Of a stretch of 64,000 bases of DNA, positions 8,000 through 16,902 are shown piece after piece; position 1 is the stretch's first letter; the number at the start of each line of letters is the position of its first letter. The notes below the pieces were generated by a model. That model did not search any database and was not told the origin of the DNA. It was given only the letters and a program-made list of their open reading frames with translations. The position numbers and the translations under genes are program-made. The DNA comes from Amycolatopsis sp. FDAARGOS 1241 (GTDB lineage: Bacteria > Actinomycetota > Actinomycetes > Mycobacteriales > Pseudonocardiaceae). The DNA lies in the NCBI RefSeq assembly GCF_016889705.1, contig NZ_CP069526.1:8956001-9020000 (forward strand), given 5' to 3'.

Positions 8000-9575
8000 G
8001 TGCGGCCGGCTGCGCGGCCAGGTTCGGGGCGGCCGCTGCGCGTCGACGTGGCCGGAGGCGGTCCGGTCGGCCTGATCTTCGCGTGCACGCTGCGGTCGAT
8101 GCTGGGTGACAAGGTCCGGATCCGCGTGTTCGACCGCCGCTGGCTGCGGCACGACGGCCGGATCACCTGGCAGGGCAAGGCGGAGGGCAACAACCGCGCG
8201 AGCAGGTCGTCTCGCTGCAGAGCAATGTGTGGGGCCAGCTGCGCGCGCTGGTGCAGCAGCGCCTGTTCACCGGGGGCAACTACTCGGAGATGTGGCCGCT
8301 GGGCCCCGACTCCCCGGCGCACCGGGGCCGTCCGCGCAACATCAAGGTCCGCTGGATCGAAGACAGCCTGCTGGAGCCGGCGCAGGACGTCGACGGCATC
8401 GAACTCGTCGCCGAACCCTATTCGCAGCCGAAGACCTGGGACGGCGTCGACGTGCTCGCCATCTGCGACGGCGCGCGCTCCAAGACCCGCGAAGACCTCG
8501 AGGACGCGTTCGGCACCGCGAGCCGCGACCTGTACTCGGTGGGCGGCAAGCCGCTCGACGAGACCGTGCTCGGCATCCGCGTGGAGGCGAAGCTGCCGGA
8601 CGAGCACACCCTGCCGCTCGCCGTGTGCCAGAACCGTTTCCTCTTCAACTCCCTCGGCGGCGGCTTCATCAACATGCGGCTCACCGCCGAGGAGGCTTCG
8701 GCGATCGTGGCCTACGGCGAACACGGTCCCGTGGAGTGCATCGGCAAGTTCGGCTGCACCATGCGCCCCGACTGCGACAAGTTCGTGTGCGACCGCCACC
8801 GCTCGGCCTTCAAGCCCTCGGTCGACAAGCTGTCGTTCCGGTGGCCGCGGATCGCGGACGGCATCAAGTTCTTCGCCGTGTCCCTCGCCGACGTCGTGGC
8901 ATCACGTCGTTCAAGCTGGGCCTGCGGCAGAACCCGAAGTTCACTGCTCAGCTCGCTCCCGGCACGTTCGGTTTTCTGCTCGGCGACGCCGCCAACTCTG
9001 GCCGGGCCGCGGGCTCAACACCGGGGTGAAGAGCGCGCGGTCGCTCGCCGCGAACCTCACGTCCCGCGGGGCCGGCCGCACGTTCTGCGCCGCCGACTTC
9101 GCCCCGCACGAGGGGCTGATGCAGCAGTTGCAGTTCCGCGAGAAGTCCCGCGCCTGGGCGACGATGCTGACGCCGGACGACAACGGGGTGCCGCGCGGCA
9201 TCGGGGACCGCGTCCGCGCCGGTCTCCCGAGCACGGAAGACCGGCAGTTTGCTGGCCGACACGCTCTTCAAGCGCCTCACGGAGGTCAAGAGCCGGCTCG
9301 AGGGCCGCATGGGTGCACTGGCGGACGACGGGTGGTATCGCGCCCGCATCAACTCCCTCGACGTCAAAACGCTCGCGGTCATGGTCGAATCCGGTGCGTG
9401 GATCACGCGCGAAATCGGCGGCGAGGAGGTGGCCGTGAACGTCGACGTGCAGCGCCCGCAGCCGCGGCGCACCGGCCCGGCACCGCAGCGACCCGGCCGG
9501 CCTGCCGCGCCGCGCAACATCCCGGTGGCGCGCAGCGGCTCGGCACCGCTGCGCCGTCCTGCGCTCGTGTCCTAA
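8000..9575 (+). pseudogene. Decayed FAD-dependent monooxygenase-like gene
   Basis: Conceptual translation gives VDVAGGGPVGLIFA (FAD-binding GxGxxG), then EQVVSLQSNVWGQLRALV, a long alpha/beta domain with VDVLAICDGARS, then TFGFLLGDAAN and WPGRGLNTGVKSARSLAANL, the GD motif and flavin-contact helix of class A flavoprotein hydroxylases. These blocks are spread over different reading frames: frame changes occur near 8200, 8900, 8990 and 9240. At least four lesions in 1.6 kb, together with a shortened segment between GDAAN and WPGRG, make a functional product unlikely. The start at 8000 is approximate; bases 7895-7999 hold nothing I recognise. The closest type is a MICAL-like or p-hydroxybenzoate-hydroxylase-like oxygenase, but the substrate is unknown. 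Confidence 0.7.
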
Positions 9576-9588
9576 GAGGACTGTCGAA

Positions 9589-10590
9589 TCAGGACGGCAG
9601 GTTCGCCGAGACCAGCGGGATCCCGACCTTGATCGCGTCACACGATTTCGAGGTGTCGTCCAAGAATCCACTGACGAGCTGGATCGACGAAGTCGGCGTC
9701 ACGGCCAGCCCAGCGGCGCAGTTGACGCCGGATTCGTTGAAGTTGGGGAAGAGGGACCAGTGGCGGCCGTTCGCGTCGAGGGTCGAGGTGGGCGGGACGT
9801 CCATACCGGGCCACTTCGTCATCGGGGTGCTGGGGCCGAGCCAGACCTCGAAGGGTTTCTGGCCGCGGGTGCCGTCGGTGTCGGGCCACAGGCAGAAAAC
9901 GCTGTCGGGCACGGAGGTGGAGTTCTGCTTGTCGCCCTGTGCGGCCATTTTCAGCGACGTCGCCTGGTCGGGCTTGAGCAGGGTGCACGGGTCGAGGTTC
10001 GAGAGCGGTCCGGTCGGCGGCGCGGCTGAGCTGGACGGCGTGATCGGCGGTGCCGGCTGCCCGCCCGGCAGGTGCGCGGCGACCTGTGGCACGGCCTGCT
10101 TCGCGAGCTGACACGACTTCGCGTCGTCGGGGTAGTCCACGCTGACGTAGGCGAACGACTTCGGTCCGAGCGTGGTGTACAGGTCACAGCTGCCCGCGAT
10201 GAACCCGGCGTAGCGGGTCCACGTGAAGCCACCGATCTGCTCGGGCTGCGACTTCGCGAGGGCACCCTGCAGGTAGTCGTCCTGCGAGAGGTCGACCGAC
10301 CAGCCGACGCCGAGGATGGCGAGCGTCTCGGTGTCGTCCGCGCTGTTCCACAGGCACGCCGCGGGGGTTTGCTGTTTCTCGCTGGCCTTCGACGCCTTGC
10401 CGGGCTCGCGGTAGCCGAGCGCGGTCACCTGCTGCTGGTCCAGCAGCGAGCACGCGTCCACGACCCGCTTCACCGGCCCCTGCCCGGGTACCGGCTGCGC
10501 CGCGCCGCCGACCCGCACCGTGCAGCCGGCCAGCAGCAGCACCGCGGCGGCGAAAGCGGCGGCCGCGCGCACTCCCCTGAACCCCGTCAC
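9589..10590 (-). CDS. DUF3558-type lipoprotein, two tandem domains
   Basis: About 333 residues. A lipoprotein signal peptide with hydrophobic stretch FAAAVLLLAG and lipobox LLAGC predicts lipidation and anchoring on the outer face of the membrane. Two similar halves follow, each starting with DxCxLL: DACSLLDQQQVTALGY and LDPCTLLKPDQATSL, so the DUF3558 fold appears duplicated. The family is actinobacterial and of unknown function. Two GTG starts are possible; 10590 is preferred because ACCCTA on the plus strand (TAGGGT read on the minus strand, 10598-10603) lies seven bases upstream, whereas the GTG at 10599 overlaps that box. It converges with the decayed monooxygenase gene, with 13 bases between. 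Confidence 0.85.
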   Translation of the reverse strand: MTGFRGVRAAAAFAAAVLLLAGCTVRVGGAAQPVPGQGPVKRVVDACSLLDQQQVTALGYREPGKASKASEKQQTPAACLWNSADDTETLAILGVGWSVDLSQDDYLQGALAKSQPEQIGGFTWTRYAGFIAGSCDLYTTLGPKSFAYVSVDYPDDAKSCQLAKQAVPQVAAHLPGGQPAPPITPSSSAAPPTGPLSNLDPCTLLKPDQATSLKMAAQGDKQNSTSVPDSVFCLWPDTDGTRGQKPFEVWLGPSTPMTKWPGMDVPPTSTLDANGRHWSLFPNFNESGVNCAAGLAVTPTSSIQLVSGFLDDTSKSCDAIKVGIPLVSANLPS

Positions 10591-10597
10591 GGCTCGC

Positions 10598-10603
10598 ACC
10601 CTA
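10598..10603 (-). promoter_or_regulatory. Leaderless -10 element (TAGGGT) of the DUF3558 gene
   Basis: On the minus strand TAGGGT is followed by seven bases and the GTG at 10590. Confidence 0.55.
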
Positions 10604-10632
10604 GCGGGCCGGACGGGGCCGCACCTGCGAAA

Positions 10633-11901
10633 TCAGCGCTTCAGGGGCTCGAGCACCGCACGCCCACCAACGAACGGCCGCAGCGCCTCGGGCACCAACA
10701 CCGAGCCGTCCTCCTGCTGGTGGTTCTCGACGATCGCGACGATCCAGCGCGTGGTGGCCAGCGTGCCGTTGAGCGTCGCGGCGATCTGCGGCTTGCCGTT
10801 GTCGTCGCGGTAGCGCACGGACAGTCGCCGGGCCTGGAACGTGGTGCAGTTGGAGGTCGACGTCAGCTCGCGGTAGGTCTCCTGCGTCGGCACCCAGGCC
10901 TCGCAGTCGAACTTGCGGTAGGCCGACGTGCCGAGGTCACCCGTCGCCGTGTCGATGACGCGGTAGGGCACCTCGATCTTGGCGAGCATCTGCTCTTCCC
11001 AGCCGAGGAGCCGCTGGTGCTCGGCCTCCGCGTCGCCGGGCTTCGCGTAGACGAACATCTCGACCTTGTCGAACTGGTGCACGCGGATGATGCCGCGCGT
11101 GTCCTTGCCGTACGAGCCGGCCTCGCGGCGGTAGCACGACGACCAGCCGGCGTAGCGGCGGGCGCCGTCGCCGAGGTCCAGGATCTCGTCGGCGTGGAAG
11201 CCCGCGAGCGGGACCTCGGAGGTGCCGACGAGGTACAGGTCGTCGTCGCGCAGGCGGTAGACCTCCGACGCGTGCGCGCCGAGGAAACCGGTGCCGGACA
11301 TTATCTCCGGGCGCACGAGCGACGGTGTGATCATCGGCGTGAAGCCGTTTTCCAGCGCCTGCGCGATCGCCATGTTGAGCAGCCCGAGCTGCAGCTGCGC
11401 GCCGACACCGCTGAGGAAGTAGAAGCGCGAGCCCGAGACCTTGGCGCCGCGCTCCATGTCGACGGCGCCGAGGCCCTCCATCAGCTCGAGGTGGTCGCGC
11501 GGCGTGAAGTCGAACTTCGTGGGCTCGCCGACGGTCTTCAGCACGGTGAAGTCGTCTTCGCCGCCGATCGGCGCGTCGGGGTGCACCAGGTTCGGGACGG
11601 TGCGGAAGAGCGTGTCGAACTCCTCCGATGCCTCCGTCTGCTCGGCCTCGGCGGCCTTGACCTGGGCGGAGAGCTCCTTCGCGCGCCCGAGCAGCTCGGC
11701 CTTCTCCTCGGGAGCGGCCTTCGGGACGAGCTTGCTCACGGACTTCTGCTCGGCCCGCAGCTTGTCGGCTTTGGCGATCGCGGAGCGGCGGCGGGAGTCG
11801 AGGCCGAGCAGCTTGTCGACCACTCCTTCGTCCTCGCCACGGGCACGCTGCGACGCGCGCACGACTTCCGGGTCTTCGCGCAGAGTCCTGGGGTCAATCA
11901 C
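10633..11901 (-). CDS. serS: Seryl-tRNA synthetase
   Basis: 422 residues, normal for bacterial SerRS. The N-terminal 110 residues form the antiparallel coiled coil that binds the long variable arm of tRNA-Ser ([18 protein letters not shown] start). The class II core follows, with motif 2 visible as [17 protein letters not shown] and motif 3 near [18 protein letters not shown]. It charges tRNA-Ser with serine and also supplies Ser-tRNA(Sec) where present. The frame is open upstream, but the GTG at 11901 gives the family N-terminus and has TACCCT eight bases before it, suggesting a leaderless transcript. In M. tuberculosis serS (Rv3834c) has the same neighbours in the same order (Septum_form protein, metallopeptidase, phosphatase, pheA). 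Confidence 0.97.
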   Translation of the reverse strand: MIDPRTLREDPEVVRASQRARGEDEGVVDKLLGLDSRRRSAIAKADKLRAEQKSVSKLVPKAAPEEKAELLGRAKELSAQVKAAEAEQTEASEEFDTLFRTVPNLVHPDAPIGGEDDFTVLKTVGEPTKFDFTPRDHLELMEGLGAVDMERGAKVSGSRFYFLSGVGAQLQLGLLNMAIAQALENGFTPMITPSLVRPEIMSGTGFLGAHASEVYRLRDDDLYLVGTSEVPLAGFHADEILDLGDGARRYAGWSSCYRREAGSYGKDTRGIIRVHQFDKVEMFVYAKPGDAEAEHQRLLGWEEQMLAKIEVPYRVIDTATGDLGTSAYRKFDCEAWVPTQETYRELTSTSNCTTFQARRLSVRYRDDNGKPQIAATLNGTLATTRWIVAIVENHQQEDGSVLVPEALRPFVGGRAVLEPLKR

Positions 11902-11909
11902 ACCGACAG

Positions 11910-11915
11910 AGGGTA
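11910..11915 (-). promoter_or_regulatory. Leaderless -10 element (TACCCT) of serS
   Basis: Minus-strand TACCCT lies eight bases before the GTG start of serS at 11901. Confidence 0.5.
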
Positions 11916-12068
11916 GTCGCAGGCCAGCCGGTCCTTCGACGCGGTTTCCCCTTGGCCGTCCACGGACAAACTGTGCGGTCGTTCCGCCAGGACGGAGCAG
12001 TCTGATCGTTGTCGCCCGATTCGGCCGCTGCACATACTCCGAAGACGCCGACACGGACGGAGAACGAC

Positions 12069-13367
12069 ATGACCGACGACCTGCTCGCACGCCACCGAGC
12101 GGTGATGCCGACGTGGATGTCGCTGCTCTACGACGAGCCGCTGGAGATCGTGCACGCGCAGGACCGCCGGGTCACCGACTCGACCGGCCGCACCTACCTC
12201 GACTTCTTCGCGGGCGTGCTGACCAACGCGATGGGCTACGACATCGCCGAGGTCAGCGACGCCGTGCGCAAGCAGCTCGACACCGGCGTGCTGCACACGT
12301 CGACGCTCTACCTGATCCGGTCGCAGGTGGAGCTGGCCGAGAAGATCGCGAAGCTCTCGGGCATCCCCGACGCGAAGGTGTTCTTCACGAACTCCGGCAG
12401 CGAGGCCAACGACACCGCGCTGATGCTCGCGACCCAGCACCGCCGCAGCAACCAGGTGCTGGCGATGCGCAACTCCTACCACGGCCGGTCCTTCGGCACG
12501 GTCGCGATCACGGGCAACCGCGGCTGGTCCGCGTCGGCGCTCTCACCCGTCAAGGTCAACTACGTGCACGGCGGGTACCGCTACCGCAGCCCCTTCCGCG
12601 ATCTGTCCGACTCGGCGTACATCGACGCGTGCGTGGCGGACCTGGTGGACGTGCTGGAGATCGCGACCGCCGGCGACGTCGCTTGCCTGATCGCCGAGCC
12701 GATCCAGGGCGTCGGCGGGTTTTCGCTGCCGCCCGACGGGCTGTTCAAGGCCATGAAGGAGGTCCTGGACTCCTACGGGATCCTGTTCATCTCCGACGAG
12801 GTGCAGACGGGCTGGGGCCGCACCGGCTCGCACTTCTGGGGCATCCAGGCCCACGACGTGGTGCCGGACCTGATGACCTTCGCGAAGGGCTTGGGCAACG
12901 GCCTGGCCGTCGGCGGCGTCGTCGGCCGCGGCGATGTGGTGGACGTCTTCAACGCCCAGTCGTTCTCCACGTTCGGCGGCAACCCGGTGTCGATGGCGGG
13001 GGCGTCGTCGGTGCTCGACTACATCCGCGACCACGACCTGCAGGCGAACTGCCTGGCACGGGGCACCCAGCTGCTCTCGGGCCTGCGGGCCGCCGCCGCC
13101 TCGAACGAGTTCGTCGGCGACGTCCGCGGCAAGGGCCTGATGATCGGTGTCGAACTCGTCGAGCCGGGCACCCTGACGCCTTCGGTGCGCGCCGCCAAGC
13201 AGATGCTCGAGGAAACCCGCCGCCGCGGCCTCCTGGTCGGCAAGGGCGGGCTGCACAACAACGTCCTGCGCCTGGGCCCCCCGATGACGCTCACGGAAGC
13301 CGAGGCGCAGGAGGGCCTGGACATCCTCGTGGATGCCCTCGCGGCGACCAAGGCCGCGCTCTCGTAG
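12069..13367 (+). CDS. Class III (omega) aminotransferase, aspartate aminotransferase family protein
   Basis: 432-residue PLP enzyme. Visible motifs are [17 protein letters not shown] (phosphate-binding), [10 protein letters not shown], the cofactor aspartate in [16 protein letters not shown], and the Schiff-base lysine in [15 protein letters not shown]. The closest known types are alanine-glyoxylate aminotransferase 2 and 3-aminoisobutyrate-pyruvate aminotransferase, which move amino groups from beta- or omega-amino acids to a 2-oxo acid; the exact substrate is not readable. The ATG at 12069 has GGAGA five bases upstream and was preferred to earlier in-frame codons. It is divergent from serS (167 bases) and monocistronic, since the next gene faces it. 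Confidence 0.85.
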   Translation: MTDDLLARHRAVMPTWMSLLYDEPLEIVHAQDRRVTDSTGRTYLDFFAGVLTNAMGYDIAEVSDAVRKQLDTGVLHTSTLYLIRSQVELAEKIAKLSGIPDAKVFFTNSGSEANDTALMLATQHRRSNQVLAMRNSYHGRSFGTVAITGNRGWSASALSPVKVNYVHGGYRYRSPFRDLSDSAYIDACVADLVDVLEIATAGDVACLIAEPIQGVGGFSLPPDGLFKAMKEVLDSYGILFISDEVQTGWGRTGSHFWGIQAHDVVPDLMTFAKGLGNGLAVGGVVGRGDVVDVFNAQSFSTFGGNPVSMAGASSVLDYIRDHDLQANCLARGTQLLSGLRAAAASNEFVGDVRGKGLMIGVELVEPGTLTPSVRAAKQMLEETRRRGLLVGKGGLHNNVLRLGPPMTLTEAEAQEGLDILVDALAATKAALS

Positions 13368-13376
13368 TTCTCCCCG

Positions 13377-13409
13377 GGCTGTGGACAGCCGGGTGGGTTG
13401 TGGACAACC
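13377..13409. promoter_or_regulatory. Two 14-bp inverted repeats sharing a TGTGGACA core
   Basis: GGCTGTGGACAGCC (13377-13390) and GGTTGTGGACAACC (13396-13409) are related inverted repeats 19 bp apart; the arms differ by matched changes (GGCTG/CAGCC versus GGTTG/CAACC). They lie just after the aminotransferase stop, in the 190-base gap to a convergent gene, so a terminator role is possible. The second contains TTGTCCACA, an actinobacterial DnaA-box sequence, on the other strand. The rest of the gap (13410-13557) shows no gene. Confidence 0.5.
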
Positions 13410-13557
13410 TGCCCTGCTTTGGCTTCACCACGCCGAATTCGTCGCCGCCGGCCGGTAGCGTGGAAAGCGGGGGTACCCCCGCGCCCCGGCCGAGCAACGC
13501 CGCACCAACGGACGGCCGAGCCACCGCACCTTCGTCGGCCCGCGCAGCCGGCCCGGC

Positions 13558-14463
13558 TCAGCGCCGCACGAAGCGCGCGACGTGTTCGGCCAGTTCTTCA
13601 CCCGCGTCTTCCTGCACGAAGTGGCCCGCGCCGGCGATCACGGGGTGCGAGAGGTCCGCCGCGCCCTTCATCGTGCGCTGCAGGATCGGGCCCATCGCGC
13701 CGGTGATCGGGTCGCCGTCCGAGAAGGCCACCAGGAACGGCAGGTCGAGTGACGACAGCGTCTGCCACGCGGCGCGGTTGGCGGCCGAAGCCGGGTTGTC
13801 CGGGCGGTACGGCACCAAGCCCGGCATGGCTCGCGGGCCGGCCTTGTACATCTCGTTCGGGAACGGCGCGTCGTAAGCCGCCTTGACGGAATCCGGCAGC
13901 ACCGAACGGCAACCGGACTGGATGAAGCGGCCGATGTCCAGCACCTGGGCGTTCTCGACGGCCTGGCGGAACGAGTGCCACACCTCGGGCATGTCCTGGT
14001 CGCCCGTCGGCAGTCCCGTGTTGGACGCCACGACGCCCGCGAAGCGCGACGGGTTCTCCGCGACCAGGCGCAGACCGATGAGCCCGCCCCAGTCCTGGCC
14101 GAAGAGCGTCACGTCGGACAAGCCCAACGCGTCGAAGGCGAAGCCCTTCATCCACGAGACGTGCCGCGCGTACGTGTGGTCCACGATGTCGCCCGGCTTG
14201 TCCGAGCGGCCGAACCCGACGAGGTCGGGCGCGATGGCGCGCAGCCCGGCGTCCGCGAGGACCGGCAGCATCTTGCGGTACAGGTACGACCAGCTGGGCT
14301 CGCCGTGCAGCAGCAGCACGACCGGTCCGTCGGCCGGGCCGGCTTCGACGTAGCCGACTCTGATCAGGCCACCGTGGGGGTCGGCGAGCTCGGCGTACTG
14401 CGGCTCGTGGGGAAAGTCGGGCAGGTCAGCGAACCGGTCTTCCGGCGTCCTGAGCAGTCGCAC
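13558..14463 (-). CDS. Haloalkane dehalogenase (alpha/beta hydrolase)
   Basis: 301 residues, the usual length. The oxyanion and halide region reads LLLHGEPSWSYLYRKM, the nucleophile aspartate is in LFGQDWGGLIGLRL (Asp followed by the halide-stabilising Trp), the acid lies in AFSDGDPITGAMG, and the catalytic His in GAGHFVQEDAGE. This arrangement matches the DhlA-type (HLD-I) subgroup that hydrolyses carbon-halogen bonds to alcohol plus halide in the cytoplasm. The N-terminus MRLLRTPEDRFADLPDFPHE is also typical. It starts 38 bases after the DUF350 gene on the same strand and may be read through from the YgiB/YgiC/DUF350 cassette, although a functional tie is not evident. An epoxide-hydrolase-like activity cannot be ruled out but the QDWGG motif favours dehalogenase. 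Confidence 0.88.
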   Translation of the reverse strand: MRLLRTPEDRFADLPDFPHEPQYAELADPHGGLIRVGYVEAGPADGPVVLLLHGEPSWSYLYRKMLPVLADAGLRAIAPDLVGFGRSDKPGDIVDHTYARHVSWMKGFAFDALGLSDVTLFGQDWGGLIGLRLVAENPSRFAGVVASNTGLPTGDQDMPEVWHSFRQAVENAQVLDIGRFIQSGCRSVLPDSVKAAYDAPFPNEMYKAGPRAMPGLVPYRPDNPASAANRAAWQTLSSLDLPFLVAFSDGDPITGAMGPILQRTMKGAADLSHPVIAGAGHFVQEDAGEELAEHVARFVRR

Positions 14464-14501
14464 GGTTCCACGCTAGTGGGAACCGCGCGACGAAGCAGCA
14501 C

Positions 14502-14957
14502 TCAGGAGATCCCGACCGCCACCACGAGCCCGAGGCCGAGGTGCGCGGCGGCGACCACGATGCTCGCCGGGGCGAACTTCTCGCTCTCGATCGTCGAGCC
14601 GACGTCGATGCGGGTGGCCCACTCGAGCAGCCGCACAGCGATCACCTGCACGATGATGCCGAGCAGGCCGTAGACCAGCGCGGTGATCAGGCCTTCCGTC
14701 AGGTCGCTGGCGGAGTTGAAGATCGCGACGACGACGATGAACGCCATCGACAGCAGACCGGACGCGGTCACGATCACGGCGTTCGGGAGGCCGCGCGTGA
14801 CCAGCTGCGAGAGCTTGCCCGGGGTCGTCCAGTCGATCGCGTAGAAGCCGGCGAACATCAGCAGCAGGCCGACCACGCCGTACAACAGGATGGCGCCGAC
14901 CCCGCGAAGCAGGTCGGAGCCGAACGTGTCGGACAGCGCAAGGGACGTCGTGATCAC
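14502..14957 (-). CDS. DUF350 family membrane protein (YjfL-like)
   Basis: 151 residues with four predicted membrane segments: GVGAILLYGVVGLLLMFAGF, NAVIVTASGLLSMAFIVVVA, GLITALVYGLLGIIVQVIAV and SIVVAAAHLGLGLVVAVGIS. The DUF350 pattern is two repeats of a two-helix unit. The start is a GTG at 14957 with GGGAGA upstream; the longer open frame begins inside the neighbouring gap. Its upstream neighbour, 55 bases away, is a glutathionylspermidine-synthase-like ATP-grasp enzyme, and before it is a DUF1190-like gene. E. coli yjfL-yjfM-yjfC encodes the same three families side by side, so they probably work together at the membrane, possibly in polyamine- or peptide-linked envelope stress functions (inference). 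Confidence 0.82.
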   Translation of the reverse strand: MITTSLALSDTFGSDLLRGVGAILLYGVVGLLLMFAGFYAIDWTTPGKLSQLVTRGLPNAVIVTASGLLSMAFIVVVAIFNSASDLTEGLITALVYGLLGIIVQVIAVRLLEWATRIDVGSTIESEKFAPASIVVAAAHLGLGLVVAVGIS

Positions 14958-15012
14958 AGGGGTCTCCCAGAGCGAGCAGTGCGAAAAGTGCAGATCAGGC
15001 GGGGAGGTTGTA

Positions 15013-16179
15013 TCACGACTGCGGAATGCGGTGCGGAACGAAGGCTGCACCGTCGTCGGTGACGAGCCCGCTCGTCTCGCGGATCCCCAGCCCGGCCGAG
15101 GAGTCGCCGACGATCCACGCGCCCAGCGCCGGCCGGTAGCCGTCGAACTCGGGCAGCGGGTCGAACGCCTGGTACACGTAACCCTCGGCGCCGTAGACGC
15201 CGTCGGTCTGGGTCTCGTAGCCCGTGGCCACGATCTGCACGTTCGCGCCCTCTCGGCCCAGCTTCGGCTTGCGCACGTACTCCGTGAGCAAGCCCGGGTC
15301 GTCGGTGAACGCGGGCAGGAGGTTCGGGTGCCCGGGGTAGTTCTCCCACAGCACGGCCAGCAGCGCCTTGTTCGACAGCAGCATCTTCCACAGCGGCTCG
15401 ACCCACAGCGTGCGCGGCATCGTCTCCACGGCGTAGTGGCCGAACTCCTCGTCGACCACCCACTCCCACGGGTAGAGCTTCACGACCGTGGACATCTGCG
15501 CCTCTTCGAGGTCCACGAACCGCTTGAGCACCGGGTCCCAGCCGATCTCCTCGATCGCCAGGCCCACCGTGTCGAGCCCGGCCTCGGCGGCCGTCTCCTG
15601 CAGGTACGCGGTGGTCACGTGGTCCTCACCGCTCGGGTCGGCCGACGACCACGTGAAGTGCAGTTCGTTGGACGGCAGCTTGTCCCCGATCTCGCCCCAG
15701 CGCTCGACGAGCTTCTCGTGGATGGAGTTCCACTGGTCGTCCTTCTCGAAGACGTCGGTCTTCCAGTGCCACTGCACCACGGACGCTTCGAGCAGCGTCG
15801 TCGGCGTGTCGGCGTTGTACTCGAGCAGCTTCGCGGGCGACTTGCCGTCGTAGCGCAGGTCGAAGCGGCCGTAGACGTGCGGGTCCTGCCGCTTCCACGA
15901 CTCGGCGATGTGCGGCCAGACCCACTCCGGGATGCCGAAGCGCCGGTAACCCTCGGTGGTCACGACGTTGTCGACGGCCTCGAGGCACATCGAGTGCAGG
16001 AGCTCGACGTCGGCCTCGAGCGAGAGGACCTCGTCCATGTCGAAGACGTAGTGCACGGACTCGTCCCAGTACGGGCGCGCTTTGCCGGCGCCGTCCCTGG
16101 CGGGCGTGCCGTAGACGAGACCCTGGTCCTCGACGATCCGCTGCCAGTCACGGCGCGGCTCTCGCCTGTCCCGGTACAC
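15013..16179 (-). CDS. Glutathionylspermidine-synthase-like ATP-grasp ligase (YgiC/YjfC type)
   Basis: 388 residues, the length of E. coli YgiC/YjfC. It consists only of the synthetase (ATP-grasp) domain and lacks the N-terminal amidase of bifunctional Gsp. Recognisable segments are RFDLRYDGKSPAKLLEYNAD, PTTLLEASVVQWHW, ELHFTWSSADPSGEDHVTTA, the lysine in YVRKPKLGREGANVQ, and GYRPALGAWIVGDSSAGLGI near the end. The family ligates a polyamine or amine to a carboxylate through an acyl phosphate. This organism type uses mycothiol, not glutathione, so glutathionylspermidine is unlikely to be the product. Its GTG start directly abuts the TAG stop of the DUF1190-like gene, indicating translational coupling. 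True substrates of YgiC-type proteins are unknown. Confidence 0.88.
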   Translation of the reverse strand: MYRDRREPRRDWQRIVEDQGLVYGTPARDGAGKARPYWDESVHYVFDMDEVLSLEADVELLHSMCLEAVDNVVTTEGYRRFGIPEWVWPHIAESWKRQDPHVYGRFDLRYDGKSPAKLLEYNADTPTTLLEASVVQWHWKTDVFEKDDQWNSIHEKLVERWGEIGDKLPSNELHFTWSSADPSGEDHVTTAYLQETAAEAGLDTVGLAIEEIGWDPVLKRFVDLEEAQMSTVVKLYPWEWVVDEEFGHYAVETMPRTLWVEPLWKMLLSNKALLAVLWENYPGHPNLLPAFTDDPGLLTEYVRKPKLGREGANVQIVATGYETQTDGVYGAEGYVYQAFDPLPEFDGYRPALGAWIVGDSSAGLGIRETSGLVTDDGAAFVPHRIPQS

Positions 16180-16806
16180 CTACGAGCCCCCGCTCTTGCC
16201 GGTGCCGCCGGTCCCGCCGAACGTGCCCGTCTTGCCGCTGATGCCGAACCCACCGCGCTGCACGGTCTTGCCCGACTTGGTCGAAACGTTGGTGTTGCCC
16301 GACGGTGCGGTGAAGGTGCCACCGGCCACGCGCTGGCCGATGGTGCCCGTGCCGCCGTAGTTGTAGCGGTAGCTGCCGAGGCCGCTCCCGATCGGGAAGA
16401 TCCAGAACCCGCCGCTGTAGTGCCCGCCGTGCGACGTGGCGAAGCTCTCGTCGCAGTACTGGTCATTCTGGATCACGCCGTTCGCATCCGTGCACACGGC
16501 GGTCTCGTTGGTCGGCTTGGCGACCGTGTAGAACGTCGCGACGAGCCCGGCGAGGCCGACGGTGACGCCGCTGCCGATCAGGATTTTTCGCTTGGTCGCG
16601 GCCTTCTGGTCAGCTTTCTGCGCGGCCTCGGCCGCTTCCTGCTCCTCGCGTTCCTGCTGGGCGATCGCCTGCCGGCGCGCTCGCTGCTCGGCCAGCGAGG
16701 GCTCGCGGGGCGTCGTGTTCTGGTCCTGGAACCGCATCGAACCGCGCTTCGGCTCCTCAGGCGCGTCCTCGGGCGGCTGGGCCCCGGTGTTGTCGTCCTG
16801 CGTCAT
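16180..16806 (-). CDS. DUF1190-like (YgiB-type) membrane-anchored protein
   Basis: 208 residues. A charged, Gln/Glu/Ala-rich cytoplasmic region (residues 25-75, RRQAIAQQEREEQEAAEAAQ) is followed by one membrane helix (KILIGSGVTVGLAGLVATFY) and a Gly/Ser/Thr-rich outer segment. Two cysteines bracket CTDANGVIQNDQYC, then FWIFPIGSGLGSYRY and finally TVQRGGFGISGKTG. The TRGGFG-type ending and FW-P-G segment are what I know from E. coli YgiB/YjfM. It is the first gene of a three-gene cassette with the ATP-grasp ligase and DUF350, and could be the protein that the ligase modifies or presents (inference). The ATG at 16806 has GGAG upstream; a longer frame begins eight codons earlier without a better site. 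Confidence 0.72.
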   Translation of the reverse strand: MTQDDNTGAQPPEDAPEEPKRGSMRFQDQNTTPREPSLAEQRARRQAIAQQEREEQEAAEAAQKADQKAATKRKILIGSGVTVGLAGLVATFYTVAKPTNETAVCTDANGVIQNDQYCDESFATSHGGHYSGGFWIFPIGSGLGSYRYNYGGTGTIGQRVAGGTFTAPSGNTNVSTKSGKTVQRGGFGISGKTGTFGGTGGTGKSGGS

Positions 16807-16902
16807 CCTCGCTCCGTAATCCCCCGACACCGCGAAGTCTGTCTTCCACAGTAACTACCCGGAACGCGCGCGGCTCGCGCGGCGCGGGCATCATGGGTAC
16901 CG

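Noticed and set aside
7919..9575. Sequencing error as the sole explanation of the frame changes in the monooxygenase gene
   Set aside because: At least four changes plus a missing segment lie in 1.6 kb while neighbouring genes are clean, so real decay is more likely; reads would be needed to be certain.
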